Source: CAYSFW01 sp964620675
Lineage (GTDB): Bacteria > Pseudomonadota > Gammaproteobacteria > UWMA-0217
Assembly: GCA_964620675.1 (NCBI GenBank)
Contig: CAZUJU010000011.1
Location: 1-64,000 of the forward strand
DNA length: 64,000 nucleotides
Reading direction: 5' to 3'
The position numbers and the translations under genes were made by a program. Every line of letters starts with the position of its first letter. The stretch's first letter is position 1. The notes under the pieces were generated by a model. It did no database searches, had not been told where the DNA came from, and saw only the letters and a program-made list of their open reading frames with translations. Below are positions 45,907-55,026 of the stretch, one piece after another.

Positions 45907-46383
45907 ACCCTTAATCCAGCTTGTAAAGTGGTTCCCCGCCACTTCGCCATCGCTCATGCTTGACGCCACGCGAACCCGATTCCCCGTACTTCGCGGTCGA
46001 CCAATATCCGATCGGTCGCCGGCAATCGCGATACGCTCGTGACCGCGCCAAGCGCTCGCCGCGCGCCGGGCTTTCGCCGTCCACCATCACGTTCCGCGCC
46101 AATCCAGCCGGCTCGATTGCGACCCACCCACGATCTTGCGTGCAGATTCGGTACTCAACTGGCTGTTTTTGACTGGTGAGTGATTGCCACCCGGCCGCTA
46201 CGCTTCCAGCGAGAATTCACCACGCAGGCCTAATGATAAGGGAAACCCATGCGTAACGATCAGGTCGTGTGAACCTCGCACCGGATTCGGTCGCGGCCGA
46301 TGGCGCTCGAAATCCCACCTCGGGTCGCGCGCAAAGTTTCGTTACACTCACCGCTTATCGGTGTTTGAGGAATTCGCCGCGCG
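45907..46383. other. Intergenic region of about 480 bp between divergent pseudogenes
   Basis: No supported gene. It is the shared upstream region of the hybrid-kinase gene (minus) and the KefB-like gene (plus). Short frames here lack domain character. Confidence 0.4.
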
Positions 46384-48173
46384 ATGGAACACACCGCACT
46401 CTCCCAGATTCTGATCCTGCTGAGCCTGTCCGTCATCTCGGTGGTCGCCTTACGCCGGCTCCATTTACCGCCGGTATTGGCGTATCTCTTCGTCGGCATG
46501 CTCGCCGGACCGCACGCGCTCGGTTGGGTGCCGCACAGCGAGCTGCTGCACCTGCTGGCCGAAATCGGAGTGGTGTTTCTGTTGTTTATGATCGGGCTCG
46601 AGTTCTCGCTGGCGTAGTTCTGGAGCCTGCGACGCGCGGTGCTTGGACTCGGCGGCGCGCACAAGTGGTTTTGACCGCGCTGATCGGTGGCCTGATCGCC
46701 TGGTGGAGTGGGTTAACGCCGGCCGGGATCGCGCTGCCGTTACTGCTGGCGTTGATCAAGGCCGTGGTGGCCATCGGCGGCATTCTCGCGCTCGGGCACT
46801 GGTTGATCCGGCCGGTATTCCATCAAGTCGCCGCGGCCCATTCGACGGAGTTGTTCACGCTCACCGCATTGCTGGTCTCGCTCACAGCAGCCTGGTTAAC
46901 CTTCGAGCTCGGACTTTCGCTCGCGCTCGGCGCATTTCTCGCCGGAATGCTGCTGAGCGAAACCGAATTCAATCATCAGATCGAGATCGATATCCGCCCG
47001 TTCCGCGACATCCTGATGGGGGTGTTCTTCATCTCTGTCGGGGCTCAGCTCGACCTGTTCGCGTTGCCGGAAATCTGGGCAAGTGTGCTGCTGTTGACGG
47101 TTGCCCTGATCCTCGGCAAGGGCCTGATTGTCGGATCAATCACGCGCCTGATGGGGTACGAATCCGGAGTCGCGCTGCGTACCGGCATGGTACTCGCCAA
47201 CGGCGGCGAGTTCGGTTTCGCGTTGCTCACGCTGGCGCTCGCCAATCGCCTGCTCACCCCCGCTGAGACCCAGCCGGTTCTGCTGGCGATTGTGTTCAGC
47301 ATGCTGCTGGCACCGCTGCTGGTGAAATACAACGGCACCTTGGCGAAAAAACTGTTCGCACGCACCTACCTGCGCGGCATCCATTTGCAGGTGCAACAGG
47401 TTGAAGCGGCCGCGCACGAGGTCCATCACCCCGTACTATTCTGCGGCTTCGGGCGCATCGGGCAGAATCTCGCGGCATTTCTGCGCCCCGAGGGGATCGA
47501 CTACCTCGCGCTCGATCTTGATCCGCAACTGGTCAAGGACGCCTGGGAGGCGGGCGAACGGGTCTTCTACGGCGACAGCACCCACGCCGAAGTGCTGCGC
47601 GCGGCCGACGTCGCGCACGCCCGCATGGTGCTCGTGACCTTCGACGACGCTGCCACCTGCGAAAAAATCATTCACCTGGTGCGCAAACTGAGTCCCGCGG
47701 TGCCAATCCTGGTTCGCACCCGCGACGGTACCTACATGGAACGCCTCGAAGCGGCCGGCGCCACCCGGGTGATCCCGGAAACCCTGGAGGCGAGCATGAT
47801 GCTTTCGCGCATCATGCTCCAGGCGCTGCGCGTCGACGACGCCGAAATCGACCGCCTGGTCGAGGCCGCCCGCGCCGACCATTACCACACCCTGCGCGGC
47901 GTTTTTCACGGCGACGAAGCGGAAACCCTGGCGCAGGCCGAGCGTCCGCGGCTGCACACCGTGACCCTCGCGCCGAGCGATCATGCGGTCGGTCGATGCC
48001 TCGGCGAGCTCAAATTCGGTCAGGCCGGAATCGTCGTCAACGCGATCTGCCGCGCCGGTGTGCGCGGCGAAAAGCCCGAACCGGAAACCCGCTTGCTCGC
48101 CGGTGACGCGGTGATCATCGAAGGCGGTACGGAAGCCCTGGCGCACGCCGAAGCGGTGTTACGCAGCGGCTGA
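46384..48173 (+). pseudogene. KefB-type monovalent cation:proton antiporter, multiply disrupted
   Basis: The N-terminus (MEHTALSQILILLSLSVISV, then LPPVLAYLFVGMLAGPHALG) is clear, and the frame hits TAG at 46615-46617 where Gln is usual (LEFSLA-stop-FWSLRRAVLG). A frameshift near 46655 leads into AQVVLTALIGGLIAWWSGL, after which the transport domain jumps to IALPLLLALIKA, so a block of transmembrane segments is deleted. The C-terminal NAD-binding TrkA_N (VLFCGFGRIGQNLAAFL) and TrkA_C domains remain intact. Nonsense, frameshift and deletion together make loss of transport certain. Fossil of potassium/glutathione-gated efflux. Confidence 0.85.
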
Positions 48174-48384
48174 ACAAGACGCGGCCACCGTATTGGCGCG
48201 GAATCGCGCCCTTTGCACCGGCCGACGACCAAATGGATGTTCCGTACACCAAAGTTGCGCGAACGATCACGCCACAGAATGCGCAACTCTACACGCCCAG
48301 GTGCAATCAACCTGATCGCAGCGAGAATACGGCCGCAACTTCAGACTTCCTGATCCCGTGCTCATTGGCATTGGCACCCATTTC

Positions 48385-48417
48385 GTAGGTTGGGCTGACG
48401 AAGGAAGCCCAACCTAC
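48385..48417. repeat. REP-type hairpin
   Basis: Perfect 12-base arms GTAGGTTGGGCT and AGCCCAACCTAC with a 9-base loop. Hairpins of this kind occur as intergenic repeats in many proteobacteria. Single copy found in this window. Confidence 0.8.
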
Positions 48418-48611
48418 ATGTATGATGCCACCGCCAATTCCGAATATCGGCGCCAGAAGCCGGGAGGGATCAGAAAATCTGAACTTGCTGTCATTGCATC
48501 CGCTTCCAATCTTCGATCTTCGATAGTTAATCGCAACAAGTGCCTGAACCCACCGCGACGAATGACGCACCGCACAGGCGCGACACGACGAGGGCGATGA
48601 TGGCAGCGATG

Positions 48612-48774
48612 GTTACCGATTCCGAGGGGTGCCGCTCCGATTTGGCCGGGCGGGTGCGTCGGCCGCGGGGAGGCAGCTGCCGAGTCCCCAGGGATGGGTT
48701 CACGGCGTCTCCCGCCCGGCCAGCCCGGAGCGGCTTTTATCCTCCGGCGCGATGTCCTCGCCATGAAAGTTAAC
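48612..48774 (+). repeat. Dispersed palindromic element, copy 5 of 5
   Basis: Same centre GGGATGGGTTCACGGCG, arms GCCGCTCCGATTTGGCCGGG / CCCGGCCAGCCCGGAGCGG with a few mismatches, and the closing GATGTCCTCGCCATGAAAGT. It lies between the REP hairpin and a GAF remnant. Confidence 0.85.
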
Positions 48775-48978
48775 TTGCAGGATGACTGCGGTCGGTTACT
48801 GGCCGAGGCACTGGAGCAGCAGGCCGCTGCTAGCGAGATTATGCAGGCCGTTTCCACCATCCAGGACGTTAAACCAACGGGGGTTTTCGACGTCATCGCC
48901 AAGTCCACGATCAGGCGATGCGCGGCCTTTCGTTTTGACGGCGCACTAATCCACTTGGTTGCGCATCGGGGACACGCC
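48775..48978 (+). pseudogene. Fragment of a GAF-domain signalling protein
   Basis: A short segment reads LAEALEQQAAASEIMQAV and VFDVIAKSTIRRC followed by FRFDGALIHLVAHRG. This is the coiled linker and the start of a GAF domain as found in multidomain sensor kinases and cyclases. Neither start nor rest of the domain is present. The 5' edge coincides with the end of repeat copy 5. Confidence 0.6.
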
Positions 48979-49059
48979 GGCGCCGAGACGACCCCGCCAA
49001 TCCCCGTAACGCGCACTACCCACGGCGGATTCAATGCGTCGGTTGCGCACGATCTGCCG

Positions 49060-49572
49060 CTAGCGCACCGCGCTATTACCCCAGTCGTCGACCATCATCG
49101 TACTTCCCGTCAGCGACTCGATTTCAACCGTGTGTGGCAGGACCGAGAGTTCGAGCCGATTCGACACATGGGCGGACGTCTGATCATGTGGATCGGGCTG
49201 AACCAGCCGCAGTGCGCTGATACGACCGCCGCGAATGCGATAAGCAAAATTCAGCTCGATCTCGCTGGTTTCCGGGTGTCGATGAAAAAGATGGAGCGTG
49301 AGATCGATGCGTTTGTTGGTTCGGGCGGCCTCAAACAGCCAGGGCGTGGACTTGCCGAGCCGCAGTACAAATTGCGCCGGGCGCCAGAGCCGCCGTCCCC
49401 GCGGAGCACCTGCGGATTCCTGACCCGATTCATAGGCCGACTCGAAGCCACTGCATTCGAGCCAGGCGCTGACATCGGCACCGCCCCACTCGCCATGCGT
49501 ATTGTCTTCACCGAACAATACCGGCGCATCCTCGCCGGCCGCTTTGATTTCAAGAAAAGTCAACATGGCCAT
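49060..49572 (-). CDS. Orphan Hcp-family (type VI secretion) protein
   Basis: 170 residues from ATG at 49572. The Hcp pattern is present: a start MLTFLEIKAAGEDAPVL, WLECSGFESAYE, then STPWLFEAARTNKRIDLTLHLFH, RHPETSEIELNFAYRIRGGRISALRL and the closing VEIESLTGSTMMVDDW. Hcp forms the hexameric tube of the T6SS and can carry effector activity at its C-terminus. No other T6SS gene lies nearby, so it is probably an orphan or evolved Hcp. Confidence 0.75.
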   Translation of the reverse strand: MAMLTFLEIKAAGEDAPVLFGEDNTHGEWGGADVSAWLECSGFESAYESGQESAGAPRGRRLWRPAQFVLRLGKSTPWLFEAARTNKRIDLTLHLFHRHPETSEIELNFAYRIRGGRISALRLVQPDPHDQTSAHVSNRLELSVLPHTVEIESLTGSTMMVDDWGNSAVR

Positions 49573-49734
49573 GGGCAGGATCCCCGTTCGCGGTTGCGTA
49601 CGGGGAGTATAGTTCGCGACTGTACCTACGTTCGGGGTCGATGCACGCGCTGGAATTTGTCGGTGCATCGAACCCCATCCACGACGCAGGCGAAGCGTGA
49701 ATATCGCCTCGCGCGGCAATCGTGCCGCAACGCG

Positions 49735-49985
49735 TCATGCGACCGCGCTCAAGCCTTGCACCCGTTCACCGAACACGCGTGCCAGCGGGCTTTGGGGCTT
49801 CATGGCCCGGCGCTCGGCGCTCAGGGCCGTGGCGAGTGCACACTCGCGGGGGTCTCCACCCAAGTGCGCCGCGAGCCGATGACTGGCACGGGCAACCGCG
49901 ATACCTTCCGGTTCGGTGCCGAGCAAATGCAGGTAAGCACGCAGCAGATGATTAGCGAGTCTCGCACGGGTGCCGCATCCGCCAT
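49735..49985 (-). CDS. Possible small unknown gene downstream of the desaturase
   Basis: A frame with coding character (LANHLLRAYLHLLGTEPEG, RASHRLAAHLGGDPRECALA, QSPLARVFGERVQGLSAVA) ends at 49735. The only nearby ATG (49985) is in another frame and would give a product beginning MADAAPVRDS. A one-base change near 49960 would join it to the frame above. Either a frameshifted gene or misread sequence; family unknown. Confidence 0.3.
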
Positions 49986-50015
49986 GACGGGGATGAGGTC
50001 GACACCTCGCGCCTG

Positions 50016-50879
50016 CTACTCCGGCCGCGTCTCCGGGCCGCTCCATTGGCGCCGATTGATCGCATAATCGGTCACGTGGCCGCGCATCGGGAGCAACAAC
50101 ATTCCCGGCAGTTGGCTGACTTCGCGCGGATCGCGGTGACCATGAATGCCAATCGTCATGCCGAGTTGGCCGGCACGCGGTTGGTCGCGATAGGTGCCGA
50201 ACAGACGATCCCACCACGAGAGGTTAAAGCCGAAGTTGGAGTTGGTTTCGTCGTCCTCCACCGAGTGGTGGATGCGATGCATGTCAGGTGTAACCACCCA
50301 CCAGCGCAGAATCCGATCGAGCCGTTCGGGCAGACCGACATTACCGTGGTTGAACATGGCCATGACGTTCAGGATGACCTCGAAGATCACGACCGCAACG
50401 ACCGGAGGCCCAAGCACCGCGATGGTCGCGAACTTGATCAGCATCGACAGCACGATCTCAATCGGATGGAACCGCGCCCCGGTCGTCAGATCGTAGTCGA
50501 GGTCAGCATGGTGGACTCGATGCACACGCCACAAAAGCGGGACCGCATGTACCATCACATGCTGGAGCCAGATGACGAAATCCAGCGCGATCACGGCGAG
50601 CGGGATTGCCAGCCACAGTGGCACGGCGTAGTAATTGAGTACGCCCCAACCTTGCGTCGCTGCGACGGCCGCCATGCCCACGGCGGCGGCCGGGAACAGT
50701 ATGCGTAGTAAAATCGTATTCAGCGCCACCAGGCCCAGGTTGTTACCCCAGCGCAGCGCTTTCGACACCGTCAAAGGGCGACGCGGCGCGCGGATTTCCC
50801 ACCACGCCATCAGCGCGAAGACCGTGATAAAAAAGCCGAGGCGGATGGCCACCTCGTAATGCTCGATGAGCGCAAGCAT
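50016..50879 (-). CDS. Sterol desaturase/fatty acid hydroxylase-family membrane protein
   Basis: 287 residues from ATG at 50879 with GAGG 9 bases upstream. Four TM segments and the clustered di-iron His motifs: HVMVH, HRVHH, HH in MHRIHHS with HGN between (MFNHGN). The RVHHADLDYDLTTGARFHPIE block is standard for PF04116. The substrate in bacteria is usually a lipid, but cannot be named. It is divergent from the ArsR-rhodanese regulator, sharing a 122-bp gap with an operator-like palindrome. Confidence 0.92.
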   Translation of the reverse strand: MLALIEHYEVAIRLGFFITVFALMAWWEIRAPRRPLTVSKALRWGNNLGLVALNTILLRILFPAAAVGMAAVAATQGWGVLNYYAVPLWLAIPLAVIALDFVIWLQHVMVHAVPLLWRVHRVHHADLDYDLTTGARFHPIEIVLSMLIKFATIAVLGPPVVAVVIFEVILNVMAMFNHGNVGLPERLDRILRWWVVTPDMHRIHHSVEDDETNSNFGFNLSWWDRLFGTYRDQPRAGQLGMTIGIHGHRDPREVSQLPGMLLLPMRGHVTDYAINRRQWSGPETRPE

Positions 50880-50961
50880 GATTCGGGTCCTCGTAGTCCG
50901 CACGACAGCCGATGGCTCACGCGCGCGGGGTTTGGCCTATACTGATGCTGAAGTCAACATC

Positions 50962-50981
50962 ATTCAACTGATCGGTTGAAT
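50962..50981. promoter_or_regulatory. ArsR-type operator palindrome
   Basis: ATTCAAC-TGATCG-GTTGAAT, a perfect 7-6-7 inverted repeat, 20 bases before the ArsR-rhodanese start and 83 bases upstream of the divergent desaturase. Its shape matches operators of ArsR-family regulators, including sulfide-responsive ones, so it is probably the regulator's own site controlling both genes. Confidence 0.7.
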
Positions 50982-51001
50982 ATTGGTTCCGGCCCTGGAC
51001 G

Positions 51002-51667
51002 ATGTCAAGCGAAATACGACCCAAACAAGCGCTCTTCGAGCAACTCGCGCTGATCGCGCAGGCGCTGGCAAGTGCGGCGCGTCTCGAACTGCTGGATTTT
51101 CTGGCGCAGGGGGAGCGCAGCGTCGAAGCACTCGCGCAGGCGGCTAACCTCTCGCTGGCGAATACCTCCAAACATCTGCAACAACTGAAAGCGGCGGGGC
51201 TGGTTGAGGGTCGGCGTGCGGGCAAGCACATCTATTACGTGCTCGCCGACGACCGCGCCCTCGATACGATCGCGGCGTTGCGCGTCGTGGCCGAGGCGCG
51301 TCTGGTGCGCGTCAACGAGCTGCTCGCGAGCTATCTGCACCGCCGCGACAGCCTGGAGCCGCTCCCGGCCGAAGAATTGCTCGCGCGCGTGCGCGACGGT
51401 CTGGTGACGGTGGTGGACGTGCGCCCTCCGGTCGAATACGCCCAGGGGCATATTCCGGGCGCGCTGAACCTCCCGCTCGATGCGCTCCACGCTGAAACCG
51501 CCGCGCTGCCGCGCGAGCGCGAGATCATCGCTTACTGTCGCGGACCGTGGTGCGTGCTTTCATTCGAGGCGGTCGAACGTCTGCGCGCGGCAGGATTCAA
51601 CGCCCGCAGACTGGCGGATGGCTTACCGGAATGGCGCCACGCCGGTCTGCCGGTGGAGACGTGTTGA
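51002..51667 (+). CDS. ArsR-family regulator fused to a rhodanese domain
   Basis: 221 residues. The N-terminal ~95 residues are an ArsR winged helix (LASAARLELLDFLAQGERSVEA, NLSLANTSKHLQQLKAAGLVEG, GKHIYYVL). The C-terminal rhodanese domain has TVVDVRPPVEYAQGHIPGALNLPL and an active-site Cys in AYCRGPWCVLS. No ArsR metal-binding cysteine pair is seen at the usual helix. Sulfur-species sensing through the rhodanese or Cys is a reasonable inference. The ATTCAAC/GTTGAAT palindrome directly upstream is a good operator. Confidence 0.92.
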   Translation: MSSEIRPKQALFEQLALIAQALASAARLELLDFLAQGERSVEALAQAANLSLANTSKHLQQLKAAGLVEGRRAGKHIYYVLADDRALDTIAALRVVAEARLVRVNELLASYLHRRDSLEPLPAEELLARVRDGLVTVVDVRPPVEYAQGHIPGALNLPLDALHAETAALPREREIIAYCRGPWCVLSFEAVERLRAAGFNARRLADGLPEWRHAGLPVETC

Positions 51668-51682
51668 CTCCGGCGCGCGATC

Positions 51683-52891
51683 TCAACGGCCGTGCGCGTA
51701 CCACAGCCGGGTCGCTGCCTCGACCGTCGGCTTCTCGATCCACACCGCATGGAGTTCGCCGGAATCGTCCAGCGCGATCGAGGCGTTGGATTCCTCTACC
51801 GCGGTCCTGGCCGGGTCGACCGGGCGGTTGTCGCCCCAACGACCGTCCGCGTATTCGCTCAGCCAGAGATCGGCGTTGTCGTCGCGCAGATCGTCCCATA
51901 CCGTGACCAGCCGACCGGCGGCGTTGCCCGCCACCGCGGGGTGGTAATGCAGGGTTTCGTCGCCAAAGTCGTCGTGTATGCGTAACCGTGGACCGAAATC
52001 ACGCCCGCCGTCCTCGCTCACGGCGCCCACGATTGCATAGGCCTTGCCGCCCTCGCGTTTGTCCATCCAGACCGCCGCGACACCACGTTCGCCAAATCGC
52101 GCCAGGGCGACCCGCGTGACGCCACTGCCGCGGTCAAACTCGCTGCGATTGGCATAAAACTCGTTGAGCGCCCGCGGCGGGGTAAACGCGACGCCATCGC
52201 GGGCGTGACTCCATAGCAGCCGGGTATGACCGTGCCGGCGATCCTCCCACGCCACACACCACCCGGCGGGGCTCACCGCAAGACTGGGATAGAGCTGTTC
52301 CGCGCGCGGCGGGTCGGTTTCGACCGGATGCAACGGAGCTGATTCGAGGCCTTCGCTGCTGGCCCCCATTCGCACGCGGGTGACCATGACGCGTCGATGC
52401 TTGCCGATCTGCTGCATCAGCGCCACGGCCACACCATCGGCGTCAAGCGGGGCGAGCGACACCTGACGCGCCGGCAGGTCGCCGATTGTCACCGTCGGCC
52501 CCAGCTCCCCGCGCGCGGACACGCCGCGCGCGACGATTCGCTCGTCCTGTTCCCAGGCGACCACGAACCGTCCACCGGCCAACGCGGCGATACTCGGCTC
52601 GTATGATTCAGTGCCGCTGGAGAGCCGCCGCTCGTCGCGAAAGGCGCTTTCCCCGGGCGCTCGAACCGCCCAGTAGACCTGCGGCGAACCGTCGCGGTTA
52701 TCCTCCCAAACCACCGCCACCGAGCCCGCGGATACCGCAATGTTCTTGCGTCCGGCCGAGTCGGGATGATGAAACACCCGCGCCCCGGCGGCTGGCGTCA
52801 CTGCGATGCGCACGGAGAATCCGTCCGCCACGGTAACACCGGTGGCGACCAGCAGCGCCAATGCAGCGAGGCAATTAACGAGCCGGCGCAT
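51683..52891 (-). CDS. Exported BNR/sialidase-like beta-propeller protein
   Basis: 402 residues from MRRLVNCLAALALLVATGVT, a signal peptide. Repeated blade motifs with Asp-box character occur: VVWEDNRDGSPQVYWA, WCVAWEDRRHGHTRLLWSH, AAVWMDKREGGKAYAIVG, TVWDDLRDDNADLWLSEYA. It is a secreted or periplasmic propeller; catalytic sialidase residues are not evident, so carbohydrate binding or sensing is more likely. The start overlaps the thioredoxin gene end by 17 bases. Neighbours suggest a link with sulfur stress, unproven. Confidence 0.8.
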   Translation of the reverse strand: MRRLVNCLAALALLVATGVTVADGFSVRIAVTPAAGARVFHHPDSAGRKNIAVSAGSVAVVWEDNRDGSPQVYWAVRAPGESAFRDERRLSSGTESYEPSIAALAGGRFVVAWEQDERIVARGVSARGELGPTVTIGDLPARQVSLAPLDADGVAVALMQQIGKHRRVMVTRVRMGASSEGLESAPLHPVETDPPRAEQLYPSLAVSPAGWCVAWEDRRHGHTRLLWSHARDGVAFTPPRALNEFYANRSEFDRGSGVTRVALARFGERGVAAVWMDKREGGKAYAIVGAVSEDGGRDFGPRLRIHDDFGDETLHYHPAVAGNAAGRLVTVWDDLRDDNADLWLSEYADGRWGDNRPVDPARTAVEESNASIALDDSGELHAVWIEKPTVEAATRLWYAHGR

Positions 52892-53393
52892 TGTCTGGCC
52901 GCGTCTTGGCATAAGCGTCCAACGAGTCATGGATCTCATAATGGCCACCGCGCACATAATCTGCGCGCAACAGTAATTGCGCCTCGGTCTGGAATCCGGT
53001 GGCTTGGTGGAGCAGTCGCTCGTCGGGTGCCAGGTACCTGAAGGTCGGCGTGCCGAACACCCGCATCTGGGTCGCCAGTTGCATCTCGGTGGTGCGTTCG
53101 CCGTTCGGCAAGGTCAGCCGACGATCGCTTTCGGTATCGATGCTGGCGAGGATGAAGTGCTGCGTGTATCGCGCCTTGACCTCGGGTTGGACGAAAGACT
53201 CCGCATTGGTCTTGCGGCAAAACGCACACCCTTCGCGCGTCAGGTAGACGAAAACCGGTTTGCCGCTGGTCTTGGCCTCGCGCAAGGCCTCGTCGTAGCG
53301 CAGGAAGGTATAGCCTTCCGGCAGGTCCGCCCACGCCAGCGAGGCGAATCCGATCCAGATCCATAAAACCGCCAATGGTTTCAAATCGCGCAT
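52875..53393 (-). CDS. Exported thioredoxin-like protein (SoxW-type)
   Basis: 172 residues from MRDLKPLAVLWIWIGFASLA (signal peptide; cleavage near AWA). The thioredoxin CxxC lies in REGCAFCRKTNAESF, with cis-Pro in FGTPTFRYL. The fold and position resemble SoxW or DUF255-type periplasmic thioredoxins. It is on the same strand as and just upstream of the propeller protein. Likely to reduce periplasmic sulfur or disulfide intermediates. Confidence 0.85.
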   Translation of the reverse strand: MRDLKPLAVLWIWIGFASLAWADLPEGYTFLRYDEALREAKTSGKPVFVYLTREGCAFCRKTNAESFVQPEVKARYTQHFILASIDTESDRRLTLPNGERTTEMQLATQMRVFGTPTFRYLAPDERLLHQATGFQTEAQLLLRADYVRGGHYEIHDSLDAYAKTRPDNAPAR

Positions 53394-53582
53394 GATCATA
53401 CCCTTGCCAAAAATATTGTCGTCCCACCAAGAATAGCACCGGCGAGCGGCGGCGAACCGCCCCGGCAAATCGGCGACAGCAATCTCGGCTACGCTTGGCG
53501 ACAATTTGATTTTACGGGCCGCCCTCCGCACAGTAGCGCCGCAATCGCGCCGTGCGCGCAACTCCAACACCCGGTAATTCGC

Positions 53583-54404
53583 ATGTACGCTACGCAACCC
53601 GCGCCACGCGCGTTAGAAGAACAGCTTGAACCCCTCCTCCGCCGGCTTTATGCCCACCCGTTGTTGCACCCCGGCGCGATCAAAACCACCGCGGCGCTGC
53701 GTTGCTTCATGGAGCACCATGTTTTTGCGGTGCTCGACTTTATGTCACTCACGAAATCGCTCCAGCACTGCCTCGCGCCGAGCGCCTGGTACTGGACCCC
53801 AAGCCGCTGGACCCGCGACCCCGCCGCGCGCTTCGTCAACGAAATCGTGCTTGGCGAGGAAACTGACATCGACGGCCGCGGCGGTTACACGAGCCACTTT
53901 GATCTCTACCTCGCCGCAATGAGGGAAGTCGGCGCCGACACTCGGCCGATCCTAGATTTCGTGACGCTCATGCAACAGCGCGGACCGGCTGACGCCTTGG
54001 CGCAGATCGAGATCCCCCCAGCTGCCCGAGCGTTCGTCACCCACACGTTCGCGGTGATCGAATCGCGCCAACCACATCGCATCGCCGCTGCGTTTGCGTT
54101 TGGTCGCGAACACGTGATTCCGGACATGTTCCGCCGCCTGCTTGCCGAACTCGAACTCCAGGGACACCGAGCCGAGCGTTTCCGCTTTTATCTCGACCGC
54201 CACATTGAACTCGACGAGGGCGAGCATGGCCCGATCGCACGGCAATTGGTGGCCGCCCTTTGCGAAGACCGCGTCGACTGGCAGCAGGAAGCGTTCGCAA
54301 CGGCACACGCCGCGATCGAGGCACGGATCGAACTGTGGGATCGCGTTTATGCGGAAATCTGGCGGCAACAAGGAGCGCCTGCCGTAACGCGAGAACACGA
54401 ATGA
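53583..54404 (+). CDS. DUF3050-family (TenA/haem-oxygenase-like fold) protein
   Basis: 273 residues. The family blocks are present: LRCFMEHHVFAVLDFMSLTKSLQ, the RFVNEIVLGEETD segment, HTFAVIESRQPHRIAAAFAFGREHVIPDMF and the RFRFYLDRHIELDEGEHGP metal-type motif. His/Glu clusters (EHHVF, GEETD, HIELDEGEH) suggest a diiron-like site as in haem-oxygenase-like oxidases. The role is unknown. It is divergent from the thioredoxin gene. Confidence 0.88.
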   Translation: MYATQPAPRALEEQLEPLLRRLYAHPLLHPGAIKTTAALRCFMEHHVFAVLDFMSLTKSLQHCLAPSAWYWTPSRWTRDPAARFVNEIVLGEETDIDGRGGYTSHFDLYLAAMREVGADTRPILDFVTLMQQRGPADALAQIEIPPAARAFVTHTFAVIESRQPHRIAAAFAFGREHVIPDMFRRLLAELELQGHRAERFRFYLDRHIELDEGEHGPIARQLVAALCEDRVDWQQEAFATAHAAIEARIELWDRVYAEIWRQQGAPAVTREHE

Positions 54405-54599
54405 CCGGGCGGGAAGGTCGCGACGGCCTGTCAGCGCAACCCGTCCGCCGCCGACCGTCCAGACTGGCGCGCGCGGAGGCGACCGCGACTTTGTCGCGAT
54501 CGCTTGCGGCGTCGATTTCGCTCGAGTGACGGTGGATTTATTCCACGTCACGGTGAAGTTTGGTCATGCGGGCGTCCAGGATGGTGGACGCCGGGCGCG

Positions 54600-54890
54600 T
54601 TATACGCAGCCGGTAGGTTTCGGCAAACCGCCATATTTCGTGATCGGCTTCATCGGGCCAGCCATCCAGAGTTTGAACATGTCTTTCTGATCGACACCCA
54701 CGTGCTTGGCGAACTTACGGATCGGCGGCACCACATTGAATTCTTCGAAAAACTCCCGTGCCTTGAGGATTTGCTCCCACTTTTCGTCGTCGAGCGGGAA
54801 ATTGTCCGCCTCGGCCATCGCCCGCCCGATCTCGGGTGTCCACGCGTTCATGTTTACCAAATAACCGTCGCCATCCCGTTCAGGAATCAT
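54600..54890 (-). CDS. DsrC/TusE-family sulfur-relay protein
   Basis: 96 residues from ATG at 54890 with GGAGG 9 bases upstream. The fold signature is typical (GYLVNMNAWTPEIGRAMAEAD, WEQILKAREFFEEFNVVPPIRK) with the closing LPKPTGCV containing the penultimate Cys. The second Cys of true DsrC, about 11 residues earlier, is absent (Thr there), so it is a TusE/paralog-type carrier and not a sulfite-reductase subunit. It fits the thiol-rich neighbourhood. Single gene, no dsr operon. Confidence 0.88.
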   Translation of the reverse strand: MIPERDGDGYLVNMNAWTPEIGRAMAEADNFPLDDEKWEQILKAREFFEEFNVVPPIRKFAKHVGVDQKDMFKLWMAGPMKPITKYGGLPKPTGCV

Positions 54891-55026
54891 CTTCAAAAAC
54901 CTCCGCTTTAAATTGCAGTTTAGAATGAATATACCCTACCAATTTGGTCGGATATTGGCGCTTTTGCCTCGAATCCCTGGGGTCTCTTGCGTCGCCTGAA
55001 TCAGCCCCGCACTCGCGCCCGCGAGG

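Noticed and set aside
15753..46617. TAG recoding as glutamine (TAG at Gln-like positions in the peptidase and antiporter)
   Set aside because: TAG is a normal stop of several intact genes here (leuA, the epimerase, the nitrilase-family gene), the barrel is broken by TAA instead, and the antiporter has further lesions, so nonsense mutation is the simpler reading.
27328..48774. Open frames within the five repeats, reading EPDSEGCRSGLARR and similar
   Set aside because: They exist because the repeated DNA is stop-poor in one frame; no ribosome site, consistent start or domain is present.
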